From contig CAKTXR010000011.1 of the NCBI GenBank assembly GCA_934631025.1, forward strand, positions 1 to 64,000: a stretch of 64,000 nt of DNA. The letters run 5' to 3'. This document shows positions 1 through 8,669 of the stretch, piece after piece (position 1 is the first letter of the stretch; the number at the start of each line of letters is the position of its first letter). The position numbers and the translations under genes were made by a program. The notes below the pieces were generated by a model. That model made no database searches. It saw only the letters and a program-made list of their open reading frames with translations, and was not told the origin of the DNA. Source of the DNA: an uncultured Clostridia bacterium. GTDB taxonomy: Bacteria; Bacillota; Clostridia; Christensenellales; Aristaeellaceae.

Positions 1-77
1 GTCTTGCCGTGGTCGACGTGGCCGATCGTGCCGACGTTGACATGGGGCTTCGTGCGTTCAAATTTCGCCTTCGCCAT
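1..77 (-). CDS. tuf: Elongation factor Tu, N-terminal fragment
   Basis: Only the first 25 codons are inside the window, read leftwards from the ATG at 75-77. The product begins [14 protein letters not shown] and reaches the GHVDHGK P-loop region of the EF-Tu GTPase, which delivers aminoacyl-tRNA to the ribosome. A GGAGG ribosome binding site lies just upstream on the minus strand (about 88-94). tRNA-Gly lies 68 bp upstream on the same strand behind a single good promoter, so the two are probably cotranscribed. The rest of the gene is off the left edge. Confidence 0.97.
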
Positions 78-145
78 GGGAATCAGTCCTCCTCGAATTT
101 ATCCGATACTGTGTGTGCCGTCGCGCGGAACGCGTCTTACCCAAA

Positions 146-219
146 TGGAGCGGGTGATGGGAATCGAACCCACGTAACCAGCTTGGGAAGCTGACGCTCT
201 GCCATTGAGCTACACCCGC
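146..219 (-). tRNA. tRNA-Gly (anticodon CCC)
   Basis: The minus strand folds as a 74-nt tRNA. The acceptor stem is GCGGGTG/CACCCGC, the D arm begins TAGCTCAATGG, the anticodon stem is TCAGC/GCTGG around loop TTCCCAA (anticodon CCC), and the T arm contains GGTTCGATTCC. The 3' CCA is encoded (146-148 on the plus strand). It reads glycine GGG codons. Confidence 0.95.
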
Positions 220-248
220 ATTTCGCGCCGCGATCCGTACACGTCTTT

Positions 249-277
249 ATTTTAATTGAAGAGGGACAATTTGTCAA
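249..277 (-). promoter_or_regulatory. Promoter of tRNA-Gly/tuf
   Basis: On the minus strand TTGACA (272-277) is separated by 17 bp from TAAAAT (249-254), about 22 bp upstream of the expected transcription start near the tRNA. It is the only good sigma-70 type match upstream of the tRNA and tuf. Confidence 0.75.
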
Positions 278-496
278 CAGGTGAGATTCATTCTAATGCA
301 AATTCTTTTTTGAAGCGGGGCAGTTTTAGCCCTATGGGACGGAATTCGATGCAAATTTTCACAATAGCGCAACATTTTCGCGCAAAATTTGATCTGACCG
401 TGTGGATTATTTCTGATCTTAATTGTATAATATAGTATGTTGACATAGTGTCAGTGTCAGCGCGAGTCTATTTTCTTACTGGGAGGCCTGATCTTT

Positions 497-1714
497 TTGA
501 GAAAGAAGCACTGTATCGCAATGCTGCTGGCCGGCGGTCAGGGCAGTCGCCTGGGAATCCTCACAAAGGTTATGGCGAAGCCTGCCGTTCCCTTTGGCGG
601 TAAATACCGAATCATTGATTTTCCGCTCTCCAACTGCTCCCACTCCGGCATCGACACCGTCGGCGTGCTGACTCAGTATCAGCCGCTTGAGCTGAACAGC
701 TACATCGGCTCCGGCCAGCCGTGGGATCTGGATCTGAACAGCGGCGGTGTGTTTGTGCTTCCGCCCTATTCCAAGGGCAAGTCGGGCGAATGGTATCGCG
801 GCACGGCGAACGCCATCTATCAGAACATCAGCTTCATCGAGCAGTTTGATCCCGACTATGTGCTGGTGCTCTCCGGCGACCACATCTACAAAATGGACTA
901 CAGCAAGATGGTGCGCTTCCATTCGGAAAACAACGCTGACGCCACCATCGCCGTGTTCGACGTCCCCCTGGAGGAGGCCAGCCGCTTCGGCATCATGTCG
1001 ACTGACGAGAGCGGCCGCATCACGCAGTTCGAGGAAAAGCCGCCGCGTCCCACCAGCACCAAGGCGTCCATGGGCGTGTACGTCTTCTCCTGGCCCGTGC
1101 TGCACAAATACCTGATCGCAGACGAGGCCGACCCCACCAGCAAAAACGACTTCGGCAAAAACATCATCCCCAAGATGCTTGGCGACGGCAAAAAGCTCAT
1201 GGCCTACGGCTTTGAGGGCTACTGGAAGGACGTGGGCACCATAGAGAGCCTCTGGGAGGCCAACATGGATCTGCTGCAGACGCCGCCCGCCTTCAATCTT
1301 TACGACGACGTGTGGCGCATATACGCCCGCAACCCCATCCAGCCGCCCCACTTCATGGCCGATACCGCCGTCGTGGACAACGCCATGATCACCGAGGGCT
1401 GCGACGTGGCCGGCGCGGTACGCCACAGCATACTCTTCGCCGGCGTTCACATCGAGGAGGGCGCGACGGTCATCGATTCGGCGATCATGCCCGGCGCCGT
1501 CATCAAATCGGGCGCCGTGGTCACGCGCGCCATCGTGGGCGAGGACAGCGTGATCAGCGCGGGCTGCGTCGTGGGCCGTCCCGAGGTTCCCGGCGAGGAC
1601 AACCGCATCGCGCTCGTGGGCCAGCACACCGTGCTGCCCGAAAACTTCGTCGTCAATCCCGGAGATCAAATCGACAGCGACGTGCTGCGTCTGGAGAGGA
1701 GCGTGGACGTATGA
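497..1714 (+). CDS. glgC: Glucose-1-phosphate adenylyltransferase, catalytic subunit
   Basis: GlgC makes ADP-glucose from ATP and glucose-1-phosphate, the committed step of bacterial glycogen synthesis. The 405-aa product has the N-terminal nucleotide-binding loop LLAGGQGSRLGILT at residues 10-24, then KPAVPFGGKYRIIDF, the YRGTANAIYQN segment and a C-terminal left-handed beta-helix of hexapeptide type (about 290-395). The chosen start is TTG at 497 with GGGAGG at 481-486; the conserved N-terminus leaves no room for a later start. The stop overlaps the glgD start by 4 bp (ATGA), so the two are translationally coupled. A TATAAT box at 426-431 may belong to its promoter, but no convincing -35 was seen. 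Confidence 0.96.
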   Translation: MRKKHCIAMLLAGGQGSRLGILTKVMAKPAVPFGGKYRIIDFPLSNCSHSGIDTVGVLTQYQPLELNSYIGSGQPWDLDLNSGGVFVLPPYSKGKSGEWYRGTANAIYQNISFIEQFDPDYVLVLSGDHIYKMDYSKMVRFHSENNADATIAVFDVPLEEASRFGIMSTDESGRITQFEEKPPRPTSTKASMGVYVFSWPVLHKYLIADEADPTSKNDFGKNIIPKMLGDGKKLMAYGFEGYWKDVGTIESLWEANMDLLQTPPAFNLYDDVWRIYARNPIQPPHFMADTAVVDNAMITEGCDVAGAVRHSILFAGVHIEEGATVIDSAIMPGAVIKSGAVVTRAIVGEDSVISAGCVVGRPEVPGEDNRIALVGQHTVLPENFVVNPGDQIDSDVLRLERSVDV

Positions 1715-2847
1715 AAGACGTCATGGGCCTGATTTACACCTCCAAGCATGAAACGAGCCTGCGCGAGCTGACCGCGTCCCGCGCCGTGGCCGCGCTGCCC
1801 GTGGGCGGACGCTACCGCATGATCGACTTCATGCTCTCCAGCATGGTCAATTCCGGCATCCGCAACGTCGGCGTGATCATGCAGAAGAACTATCACTCGC
1901 TGATGGACCATCTCGGCTCCGGCAAGGCGTGGGATCTGCACACCCGCAACGACGGCCTGTTCATCCTCCCGCCCTTCCTCACCCGTGACAACGTCGGCTC
2001 CTACAGCGGCATACTGGACGCGCTGCGCTCCAATCTGGGCTATCTGCGCCGCTCCAATCAGGAATACATCATCATCACCGGCGGCCACACCGCGCTGTCC
2101 ACCACCTTCGACGACCTGATGGCCTTCCATATGGACAGCGGCGCGGACATCTCGCTGATGTACGCGCGCAAGGCCCCCGGCGAAGTGGACGAATCGGTCA
2201 CGCTGACCCCGCGCCACGTCTATCTCTGCGTGGATGGAAACGGTCTGGTGACCGACCTTGAGATCGGCCCAACGCAGCCCAAGGAGCCGAACTTCTATAT
2301 GGACATCATGCTGCTGCGGCGCGATCTGCTGCTGCGCCTGATCGACGAGGCGTTCTCTCAGGGCACGGTGGACATCAACCGCGAAATTCTGCAGCGCAAC
2401 GTCCACAACGGCCCGCTGCGCATCTGCGCGCTCGAATACAAGGGCTACAACCGCCGCGTCGAGACCATCAACAGCTATTATGCGCTCAATATGGATATGC
2501 TCGACCGGAGCTGCCGGCAGGAGCTGTTCGGCAAATACCCCGTCTATACCAAGGTACACGACGAGGTGCCCGTGCGCTATGTGCCGGGCGGCAGCGCGCA
2601 CAACTCGCTGGTGGCCGACGGCTGCGTCATCGAGGGCACTGTTGAAAACAGCATCCTCTTCCGCGGCGTTCACATCGGCAGAGACGTTCATGTGCGCGAT
2701 TCCATCATCATGCAGGGCGACGTGATCCAGAGCGGCGTCGAGATCGAGCACGTCATACTGGACAAGCACGTCACCGTGCTCAGCGGCAACCGGCTCATCG
2801 CGCCCCGCCTGTATCCCATCGTCGTGGGCAAAAACAAAACCGTCTGA
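1711..2847 (+). CDS. glgD: Glucose-1-phosphate adenylyltransferase subunit GlgD
   Basis: A 378-aa paralogue of GlgC, found beside it in many Bacillota. The nucleotidyltransferase fold and C-terminal hexapeptide helix are kept (ending in RLIAPRLYPIVVGKNK). The GlgC nucleotide loop GGQGSRL is replaced by a degenerate segment around IYTSKHETSLRELT. This is the usual sign that GlgD is a regulatory or modulating partner rather than the main catalyst (family knowledge). The ATG at 1711 overlaps the glgC stop. A GC-rich hairpin follows at 2855. Confidence 0.94.
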   Translation: MKDVMGLIYTSKHETSLRELTASRAVAALPVGGRYRMIDFMLSSMVNSGIRNVGVIMQKNYHSLMDHLGSGKAWDLHTRNDGLFILPPFLTRDNVGSYSGILDALRSNLGYLRRSNQEYIIITGGHTALSTTFDDLMAFHMDSGADISLMYARKAPGEVDESVTLTPRHVYLCVDGNGLVTDLEIGPTQPKEPNFYMDIMLLRRDLLLRLIDEAFSQGTVDINREILQRNVHNGPLRICALEYKGYNRRVETINSYYALNMDMLDRSCRQELFGKYPVYTKVHDEVPVRYVPGGSAHNSLVADGCVIEGTVENSILFRGVHIGRDVHVRDSIIMQGDVIQSGVEIEHVILDKHVTVLSGNRLIAPRLYPIVVGKNKTV

Positions 2848-2854
2848 TCCCTAC

Positions 2855-2884
2855 GCCGCCCAGCCGCTTTCGACTGGGCGGCTT
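2855..2884 (+). terminator. Possible weak terminator after glgD
   Basis: GCCGCCCAG (2855-2863) pairs with CTGGGCGGC (2874-2882) across a 10-nt loop. Only TTG follows instead of a T-run, so read-through into the esterase and glgA is likely. Confidence 0.45.
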
Positions 2885-2922
2885 GCCTACCCCTGATTCC
2901 AACGAAATGAGGAAACCGACTC

Positions 2923-3954
2923 ATGCAGAACGTTTTTCAGGAGCCTGAATACACGGGCAACATTCAGCGCATGACCTATCTGAGCGATATTGAAAAGCTC
3001 ATCGCCGAGCGCCGCGCCGCCTCGGCCGCCGAGCGCGACCGCTTTATGGCGGACTATCCCGCCGGTCTCGAGGAGCTGCGCGCGCGCTATCTGGATATGC
3101 TGGGCTGGCCGCTCAACAGCCATGAATTTGACGATTACACCCCGACCGCCGAGGAAACCTGGCTGGGCAGCGACGAGCGCGCCGACATTTACCGCGTGAT
3201 CGTCGAGACCATGCCCGGTCTCCGCTTCGGCGGCATACTCTTCATCGCCCGCGATCACAAGCGGCGGCCGCTGGTGATCTCCCAACACGGCGGTCTGGGC
3301 ACGCCCGAGCTGTGCAGCAGCCTGTATCGCGGCGGCGACAGCGCCAACTACAACGACATGACGCAGCGCGTGCTCGCGCGGGGCGTTCACGTCTTTGCGC
3401 CGCAGCTGCTGTTGTGGAACAAGGAGACCTATCACATCCAGTACGACCGGCAGATGATCGACAACAGCCTCAAGCAGCTGGGCGGCTCGATCACGGCGCT
3501 GGAGATCTACTGCATCATGCGCTCGATCGACTATCTTATAAAGAAGGATTACGTCGACGAGACGCGCGTCGGCATGGTTGGGCTGAGCTACGGCGGCTTT
3601 TACACGCTCTTCACCGCCGCGGCCGATCCGCGCATCAAGAGCTGCATCGCATCCGGCTTCTTCAACGACCGCTTCGCCCACAACTGGCTGGACTGGACGT
3701 GGAAGGACGCGGGCCATACGTTCATGGACGCGGAAATCGGCGCGCTCATCGCCCCGCGCGGGCTGAAGATGCAGCTGGGCACGCACGATAATCTCTTTGC
3801 CGAAGCGCCCGCCCGAAGGGAGCTTGAGCGGCTCAAGACGTTCTTTGAACGCGCGCATTGTCCGGAGAAGCTCTACATGGAGTTTTTCGACGGTACGCAC
3901 GAGTTCAGCAAGAGCGATGAAACGATCGATCTGTTCATGAACGACCTGGCCTGA
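2923..3954 (+). CDS. Alpha/beta-hydrolase (acetyl-esterase-like)
   Basis: The 343-aa product has the nucleophile elbow GLSYGG (about residues 216-221), an oxyanion-type HGG motif near residue 124 and a late histidine in DGTHEFS, forming a plausible Ser-Asp-His triad. It resembles the dienelactone hydrolase/acetylxylan esterase group; no signal peptide is seen, so it is probably cytosolic. The ATG at 2923 has GAGGAAA upstream. It lies between glgD and glgA in the same direction, with only 24 bp to glgA, so it is likely cotranscribed with glycogen genes. A role in glycogen metabolism is inference; the substrate is unknown. Confidence 0.8.
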   Translation: MQNVFQEPEYTGNIQRMTYLSDIEKLIAERRAASAAERDRFMADYPAGLEELRARYLDMLGWPLNSHEFDDYTPTAEETWLGSDERADIYRVIVETMPGLRFGGILFIARDHKRRPLVISQHGGLGTPELCSSLYRGGDSANYNDMTQRVLARGVHVFAPQLLLWNKETYHIQYDRQMIDNSLKQLGGSITALEIYCIMRSIDYLIKKDYVDETRVGMVGLSYGGFYTLFTAAADPRIKSCIASGFFNDRFAHNWLDWTWKDAGHTFMDAEIGALIAPRGLKMQLGTHDNLFAEAPARRELERLKTFFERAHCPEKLYMEFFDGTHEFSKSDETIDLFMNDLA

Positions 3955-3978
3955 TAAGGCCCTGTGGAGGACTATATA

Positions 3979-5442
3979 ATGATGAAAATCCTGATGGCGG
4001 CGTCCGAATGCGTTCCCTTTGTCAAGACCGGCGGTCTGGCCGACGTGATCGGCGCGCTGCCCAAGGCGCTCGCGGCCGAGGGCGTGGATGTGCGCGTCGT
4101 CGTGCCCAAGTATGTCGAAATCCCCGAGAGCTATCGCGAGCGCATGACGCATCTGTGCGATTTCACCGTCGAGCTGGGCTGGCGGCGCCAGTACTGCGGA
4201 ATCGACACGCTCGCGGAGAACGGCATCACGTTCTACTTTATCGACAACGAGTATTACTTCAAGCGCCCCTACGTCTACGGGCTGGGCGGCGACGAACCGG
4301 AGCGCTTCGCCTTCTTCGACAAGGCCGTGCTGGAGATGCTGCCGCGCATTGATTTCTTCCCGGACGTACTGCACTGCCATGACTGGCAGACCGGCATGAT
4401 CCCCATGCTCTACAAGCTGCAATACGCCGGCAGAGAGGGCTACGGCGCAATCAAGACGGCCTACACCATCCACAATCTCCAGTATCAGGGCATCTTCCCC
4501 ATCGACTATGTGGAGGATCTGCTGCATCTGGGCCGCGAGGCCTATCTGGACGGCGGTGCGGAGTTCTTCGGCGCGTGCTCGTTCATGAAGGCGGGACTTA
4601 ACTTCGCCGACCGCATCACCACGGTCAGCCCGACCTACGCGCAGGAGATCCAGACCGCCTATTACGGCGAGAAGCTGGACGGTCTCATGCGCGCCAAGGC
4701 CGATCACCTCATCGGCATACTCAACGGCATCGACATGGCCGAATACGATCCCTCGACCGATCCGCTGATCGAGGTGAACTATTCCTGGCGCTCCATCGGC
4801 CGCAAGCAGAAGAACAAGGCGCTGCTTCAGGAGGAGCTAGGGCTTGAGGTGGACGAAAACGTGCCCATGATCGGCATGGTCGGCCGCCTGTCCGGCCAAA
4901 AGGGACTCGATCTGGTGCAGTGCGTGCTCAACGAGATCATGGCCGCCGGCGTGCAGCTGGTCGTGCTGGGCAAGGGCGACGACAACTACGTCTCCATGTT
5001 CCGCTCGGCGCAGATGCGCTATCCGGGCCGCCTGGCCGCGCGCATCGAGATGAACAATCAGCTCGCGCACCGCATCTATGCCGCCAGCGACCTGTTCCTC
5101 ATGCCCAGCCGCTTCGAGCCGTGCGGCCTGAGCCAGCTGATCGCCCTGCGCTACGGCTCGCTGCCCATCGTGCGCGAGACCGGCGGCCTGCGCGACACCG
5201 TCGTCGCCTACAACGAATTCACCGACGAGGGCAACGGCTTCAGCTTCACCAACTACAACGCGCACGATATGCTGCACGTCGTAGAGTACGCCGTGCGCGT
5301 CTACCGCGATCAGCCCAAAACCTTCCAGCGCCTGATCCGCCGCGCCATGAAGGGACAGTACGGCTGGGATCAGTCCGCGCGCGTCTATCTGGAGATGTAC
5401 CGCGGCCTGACCGGCGCAGAAGCCGAAAAATCCGCGGAATAA
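3979..5442 (+). CDS. glgA: Glycogen synthase (ADP-glucose)
   Basis: GT5 glycogen synthase, extending alpha-1,4-glucan with ADP-glucose. The product starts MMKILMAASECVPFVKTGGLADV, with the KTGGLAD substrate loop near residue 17. It contains HDWQTGMIPM, the TVSPTYAQEI segment and the C-terminal donor site SRFEPCGLSQL around residue 378. Its length (about 487 aa) is normal. A GTG at 3964 is in frame, but GGAGG at 3966-3970 overlaps it and sits 8 bp before the ATG at 3979, which is therefore chosen. Last gene of the glg operon; a strong terminator follows. Confidence 0.96.
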   Translation: MMKILMAASECVPFVKTGGLADVIGALPKALAAEGVDVRVVVPKYVEIPESYRERMTHLCDFTVELGWRRQYCGIDTLAENGITFYFIDNEYYFKRPYVYGLGGDEPERFAFFDKAVLEMLPRIDFFPDVLHCHDWQTGMIPMLYKLQYAGREGYGAIKTAYTIHNLQYQGIFPIDYVEDLLHLGREAYLDGGAEFFGACSFMKAGLNFADRITTVSPTYAQEIQTAYYGEKLDGLMRAKADHLIGILNGIDMAEYDPSTDPLIEVNYSWRSIGRKQKNKALLQEELGLEVDENVPMIGMVGRLSGQKGLDLVQCVLNEIMAAGVQLVVLGKGDDNYVSMFRSAQMRYPGRLAARIEMNNQLAHRIYAASDLFLMPSRFEPCGLSQLIALRYGSLPIVRETGGLRDTVVAYNEFTDEGNGFSFTNYNAHDMLHVVEYAVRVYRDQPKTFQRLIRRAMKGQYGWDQSARVYLEMYRGLTGAEAEKSAE

Positions 5443-5466
5443 GCGCCCCCCTATTCCCTGAAAGGA

Positions 5467-5512
5467 ACAGCCGCCGATACGCATCCATCGCGTACCGGCG
5501 GCTGTCTTTTTT
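5467..5512 (+). terminator. Rho-independent terminator after glgA
   Basis: ACAGCCGCCG (5467-5476) pairs with CGGCGGCTGT (5496-5505), followed by CTTTTTT. It lies between the convergent glgA and beta-helix genes and may serve both. Confidence 0.85.
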
Positions 5513-5538
5513 GCTGCCCTTTGCTCTGTTGAATTTTC

Positions 5539-7653
5539 TCAGTACCGCCCGATCTTTTCCAGCGGCAGATTGACGAAGCCCGGCATATCCTTAAACGCCT
5601 GCGCATCGGCCTTCAGCGTATAGCTGTCCTTCTCAAAGCCGGCCTCCTCAAGCGACCTGTAGGCCACGTTGCGGTCAACGTCGCTGTATTCCGCGACGGA
5701 GGGATCGATGCGGCCGATGCTGCCCTCGTCGTCGATGACCAGATTGTCATAGACCAGTCCGTGCGCCGGATTGGGGCCGAACTCCGGGCTGTCCGGGTCG
5801 GAGAAGTCGTGGCTCAGCCGCGCCAGAGACGGATAGCGCTTCTTCCAGATTTCCGACTGACAGGGCGACTGACGCAGCCGCTTCCACATGCTGCCGTTCT
5901 CATAGCTCGACACGGCAGCCACCGCCCAGCCGTTGTTCATGAAGCCGTCGCGGCCGCGGTCGTCGTAGGTCAGCGCCTTGCCGCAATGCACCATGATGTT
6001 GTTGAACACAAAGTTGTCGCGGCCGCCGCCGATCAAAAAGCCGTTCTTGCGCACGTTGATCAGCAGATTGCCGTAAGCGGTCTGGCCGGAGAGCATATCG
6101 TCGAAGTAAATGCCGTCGGGCGTAAACTCGCCGCCGCCGATGTCGTACAGGCAGTTATAGCGCACGACGCAGCCCTGCCCCGCCCAGTCCTGGCCGGAAT
6201 AGATCGCGCCCGCGTCGGAGGAATGGAGCACAACGGCGTGGATGTGGTTGTACTCGATCACATGGTCGTTGCCGTAATAGAAGATCGCCGAATGGGGCGC
6301 GTTGTACATCTCGTTGTGCGCGCAGACATTGCCCACGCCGCCCAGCCGAACCGCGCCGCAATAGACCATGTACACCTCCGCCCAGTCGTGGAAAAGGCAG
6401 TTCTCCACGCGGCTGCATCCGGGGGTGAGCGTCTCGCGGTTGCCGCCGACCATGTCCACGCCGCCCTTGCCGGTGTGGGAGATCTCGCAGTCGGTCACGA
6501 GGTTATAGCTGCCCTTCACCACCATGGCATAGCCCATCACGCCGTAGACATTCAGACGGCGCAGCGTGTTGTGATCGCCCTCGACCGTAATCGCGTCGGC
6601 GCGAGTACCCTTGACGGTGAAGCCCTCAAAGGTCACATAATTCACGTTTTTCGCGTCGATCACGCTCCTGCGCGTCACGGTCATCTCGATGCGCGCGCCC
6701 TCCAGCTCGACCGGCGGATAGACGTACAGCCAGCCGCTCTCGCGATCCAGATACCACTCGCCCGGCGCGTCCAGCTCCTCGAACACATTGTAGAAATAGT
6801 ACAGCGCGTCCTTGCGCGCGCCGTAGCGGGAGACGTGCGCCGGATAGAACGTGCGGTGCGCAATGTCGAAGCCCTTTACCGGCGTGGACGAATCGGCCCA
6901 GTCATGATAGAAATAGCCGTACGCCCAGATGTCGCCGGTCTCCTTCCAGTTTGCCGCGCGCGCCGTCGTGGGCTTGTCCATGATGTAGGCGCCGCCGCGG
7001 TGATTGCGCCGCTCGTTCCAGTCGTAGTGATAGTTCTGCTCGGGGAATTCCCACACGTCGCCCACGTCGGCCACAGCCCCCAGCCGCAGAAAGCCCTCGT
7101 CGGGATAGCGCGCCAGCGTCATGCGCCGGCCGTTGATAAACAGCTCGCAGTTCGCGCCCTTTTCGCAGTCGTCGTATTTGTCCTCGGTGCCGAACGCGCC
7201 GATGGGGCTGAGCCGTCCCCAGTCCTGCGCGTTCAGGCCGTATTTCTTCAGATCGACGCGCACCACCCTGTCCCGCGCCGTACCGTGCAGCCGCGCGCGC
7301 GATTCTTCATCAATCGCTTCAAAGTCCTCCGCTTTCAGCGTCACGCCGCCGTTTAAGACGACCTCGCCGTCGCCATAGGCGCGATAGGTGATCGGGCAGT
7401 CCGCGCTGCCGGAATCCTCCTGCGTCAGTACAAGGCCGTCGGTCAGATACTCGCCGGCATGGACGCACACGGTCACGCCGCTTTTGCCCGCCTTCATCGC
7501 GCGCACGGCCTTTACGGCGCGCTCGATCGTCGCAAAGGGATGCTCGCGGGAGCCGTCGTTCTCATCGCTGCCGCTCACCGAAACATAAATATCGCCCTCA
7601 ATAATGGGATAATCGCGCTTTGTGTATTGGCTCAGCTGATCCTTCAAAGACAT
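5539..7653 (-). CDS. Right-handed beta-helix glycan-active protein (GH141-like)
   Basis: A 704-aa protein of the right-handed parallel beta-helix class. The N-terminus IYVSVSGSDENDG followed by PFATIERAVKAVR is the typical opening of such lyases and hydrolases. The middle (about residues 330-580) has repeated short strands with Asn and His turns, such as YNHIHAV, YNCLYDIGG and NNIMVHCGKA. The architecture recalls GH141 (fucosidase/xylanase), but substrate and mechanism cannot be fixed here. No signal peptide is visible, so it may act on imported oligosaccharides. The start ATG at 7651-7653 has GGAGGATTAAG upstream. The AraC gene lies directly upstream on the same strand. Confidence 0.75.
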   Translation of the reverse strand: MSLKDQLSQYTKRDYPIIEGDIYVSVSGSDENDGSREHPFATIERAVKAVRAMKAGKSGVTVCVHAGEYLTDGLVLTQEDSGSADCPITYRAYGDGEVVLNGGVTLKAEDFEAIDEESRARLHGTARDRVVRVDLKKYGLNAQDWGRLSPIGAFGTEDKYDDCEKGANCELFINGRRMTLARYPDEGFLRLGAVADVGDVWEFPEQNYHYDWNERRNHRGGAYIMDKPTTARAANWKETGDIWAYGYFYHDWADSSTPVKGFDIAHRTFYPAHVSRYGARKDALYYFYNVFEELDAPGEWYLDRESGWLYVYPPVELEGARIEMTVTRRSVIDAKNVNYVTFEGFTVKGTRADAITVEGDHNTLRRLNVYGVMGYAMVVKGSYNLVTDCEISHTGKGGVDMVGGNRETLTPGCSRVENCLFHDWAEVYMVYCGAVRLGGVGNVCAHNEMYNAPHSAIFYYGNDHVIEYNHIHAVVLHSSDAGAIYSGQDWAGQGCVVRYNCLYDIGGGEFTPDGIYFDDMLSGQTAYGNLLINVRKNGFLIGGGRDNFVFNNIMVHCGKALTYDDRGRDGFMNNGWAVAAVSSYENGSMWKRLRQSPCQSEIWKKRYPSLARLSHDFSDPDSPEFGPNPAHGLVYDNLVIDDEGSIGRIDPSVAEYSDVDRNVAYRSLEEAGFEKDSYTLKADAQAFKDMPGFVNLPLEKIGRY

Positions 7654-7730
7654 AGGCTTAATCCTCCGCGTTCTTTAATTCCGCTGTCATTATAACCCAG
7701 CGGCGCGGGCGCGTCAATAAGCAAGTGTCC

Positions 7731-8555
7731 CTATATAAGCGCGCCTTTCCTGCGGCACATTGTGGGCGAAAGGCCGTACTGCCGCGAAAAGGCCGCCGAA
7801 AAGTGATCCGCATTTTCAAAGCCGACGGCGTGCGCAATTTCGGCCACGGTCATATCACTCTCGCGCAAAAGCCGCGCGGCCTTTTGAAGGCGCAGGCTCC
7901 TCAGGAAGCGATGCAGCGTCGCGCCGCTTTCCCGCCTGAACGCCGCATTTAAATAGTTGGGATGATAGTTGAGCGCCCGGGCGATCGCGCGGTTGTCCAG
8001 CGGCTCGGCGTAATGCGCTTCCAGATAGTCGAGCGTCCTGCGGTAAAGCCCGCCGCGCGCGTCCTCCGCCTGATCGCACAGCCGGTAGAGCGCGTATTGC
8101 AGCAGCGCCGCCGCCCGCTCTCGGCCATGCGCGCCGTACGATTGAAATTCCCGCGCGATCTGGCGCATCACGTCGTAGAGCATCGGCGCTTCCGTCACGA
8201 ACGGCGCATGGAACAGCGCTTCGCCGCACCGCTCGTGCGTCCGCATCAGCCGCGCGGGATCGCACGCGCTCTCGGGCACGGGCAGCTGCGTGTCCGTCAC
8301 GGCGGCGTACTCCTGTGTAAAGTCGAAATTCAGCGTCACGAAGCGCATCGGCTCCGCCGACACAGAGCGCGGATAATACGGCGCGCCCGCCGGATAATAG
8401 CACAGGCTGCACGGCTCGAGCAGCGCGCTCTCGTCACCGTAGTCCAGCTCGCCGCGCCCGGAGAGGATGTACAGGATCCGCGCGTCGTAGGCAATCGTGC
8501 GGAAGTGATTGGGCAGATTGGTGGTTTCGGCGGCATAGCGCAGAAATACGTTCAT
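7731..8555 (-). CDS. AraC-family transcriptional regulator
   Basis: A 274-aa regulator with an N-terminal cupin-like sensing domain (about 1-150, including PCSLCYYPAGAPYYP) and a C-terminal pair of helix-turn-helix motifs (about 170-268). The second motif is the signature MTVAEIAHAVGFENADHFS, then FSRQYGLSPTMCRR. It lies between the beta-helix gene (downstream, same strand) and the divergent GH106-like gene, so it probably senses a sugar and controls one or both. The effector is unknown. Confidence 0.9.
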   Translation of the reverse strand: MNVFLRYAAETTNLPNHFRTIAYDARILYILSGRGELDYGDESALLEPCSLCYYPAGAPYYPRSVSAEPMRFVTLNFDFTQEYAAVTDTQLPVPESACDPARLMRTHERCGEALFHAPFVTEAPMLYDVMRQIAREFQSYGAHGRERAAALLQYALYRLCDQAEDARGGLYRRTLDYLEAHYAEPLDNRAIARALNYHPNYLNAAFRRESGATLHRFLRSLRLQKAARLLRESDMTVAEIAHAVGFENADHFSAAFSRQYGLSPTMCRRKGALI

Positions 8556-8601
8556 GGCGTTCCAACCTTTATTTCAGAAAGATTTGCGTTGATCAGCTGC
8601 A

Positions 8602-8630
8602 TTGATTCTATCATGGCCGCGTGCTAAAAT
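8602..8630 (+). promoter_or_regulatory. Promoter of the GH106-like gene
   Basis: TTGATT (8602-8607), 17 bp, then TAAAAT (8625-8630) preceded by TGC as an extended -10. It lies in the 114-bp gap shared with the divergent araC-type gene, where an AraC operator would be expected. Confidence 0.6.
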
Positions 8631-8669
8631 CAAGCTGTACAAAACGCCATTACAGGGAGGGATTATCTC

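Noticed and set aside
440..445. TTGACA before glgC as a promoter -35
   Set aside because: No acceptable -10 lies 16-18 bp downstream; the TATAAT at 426-431 is upstream of it.
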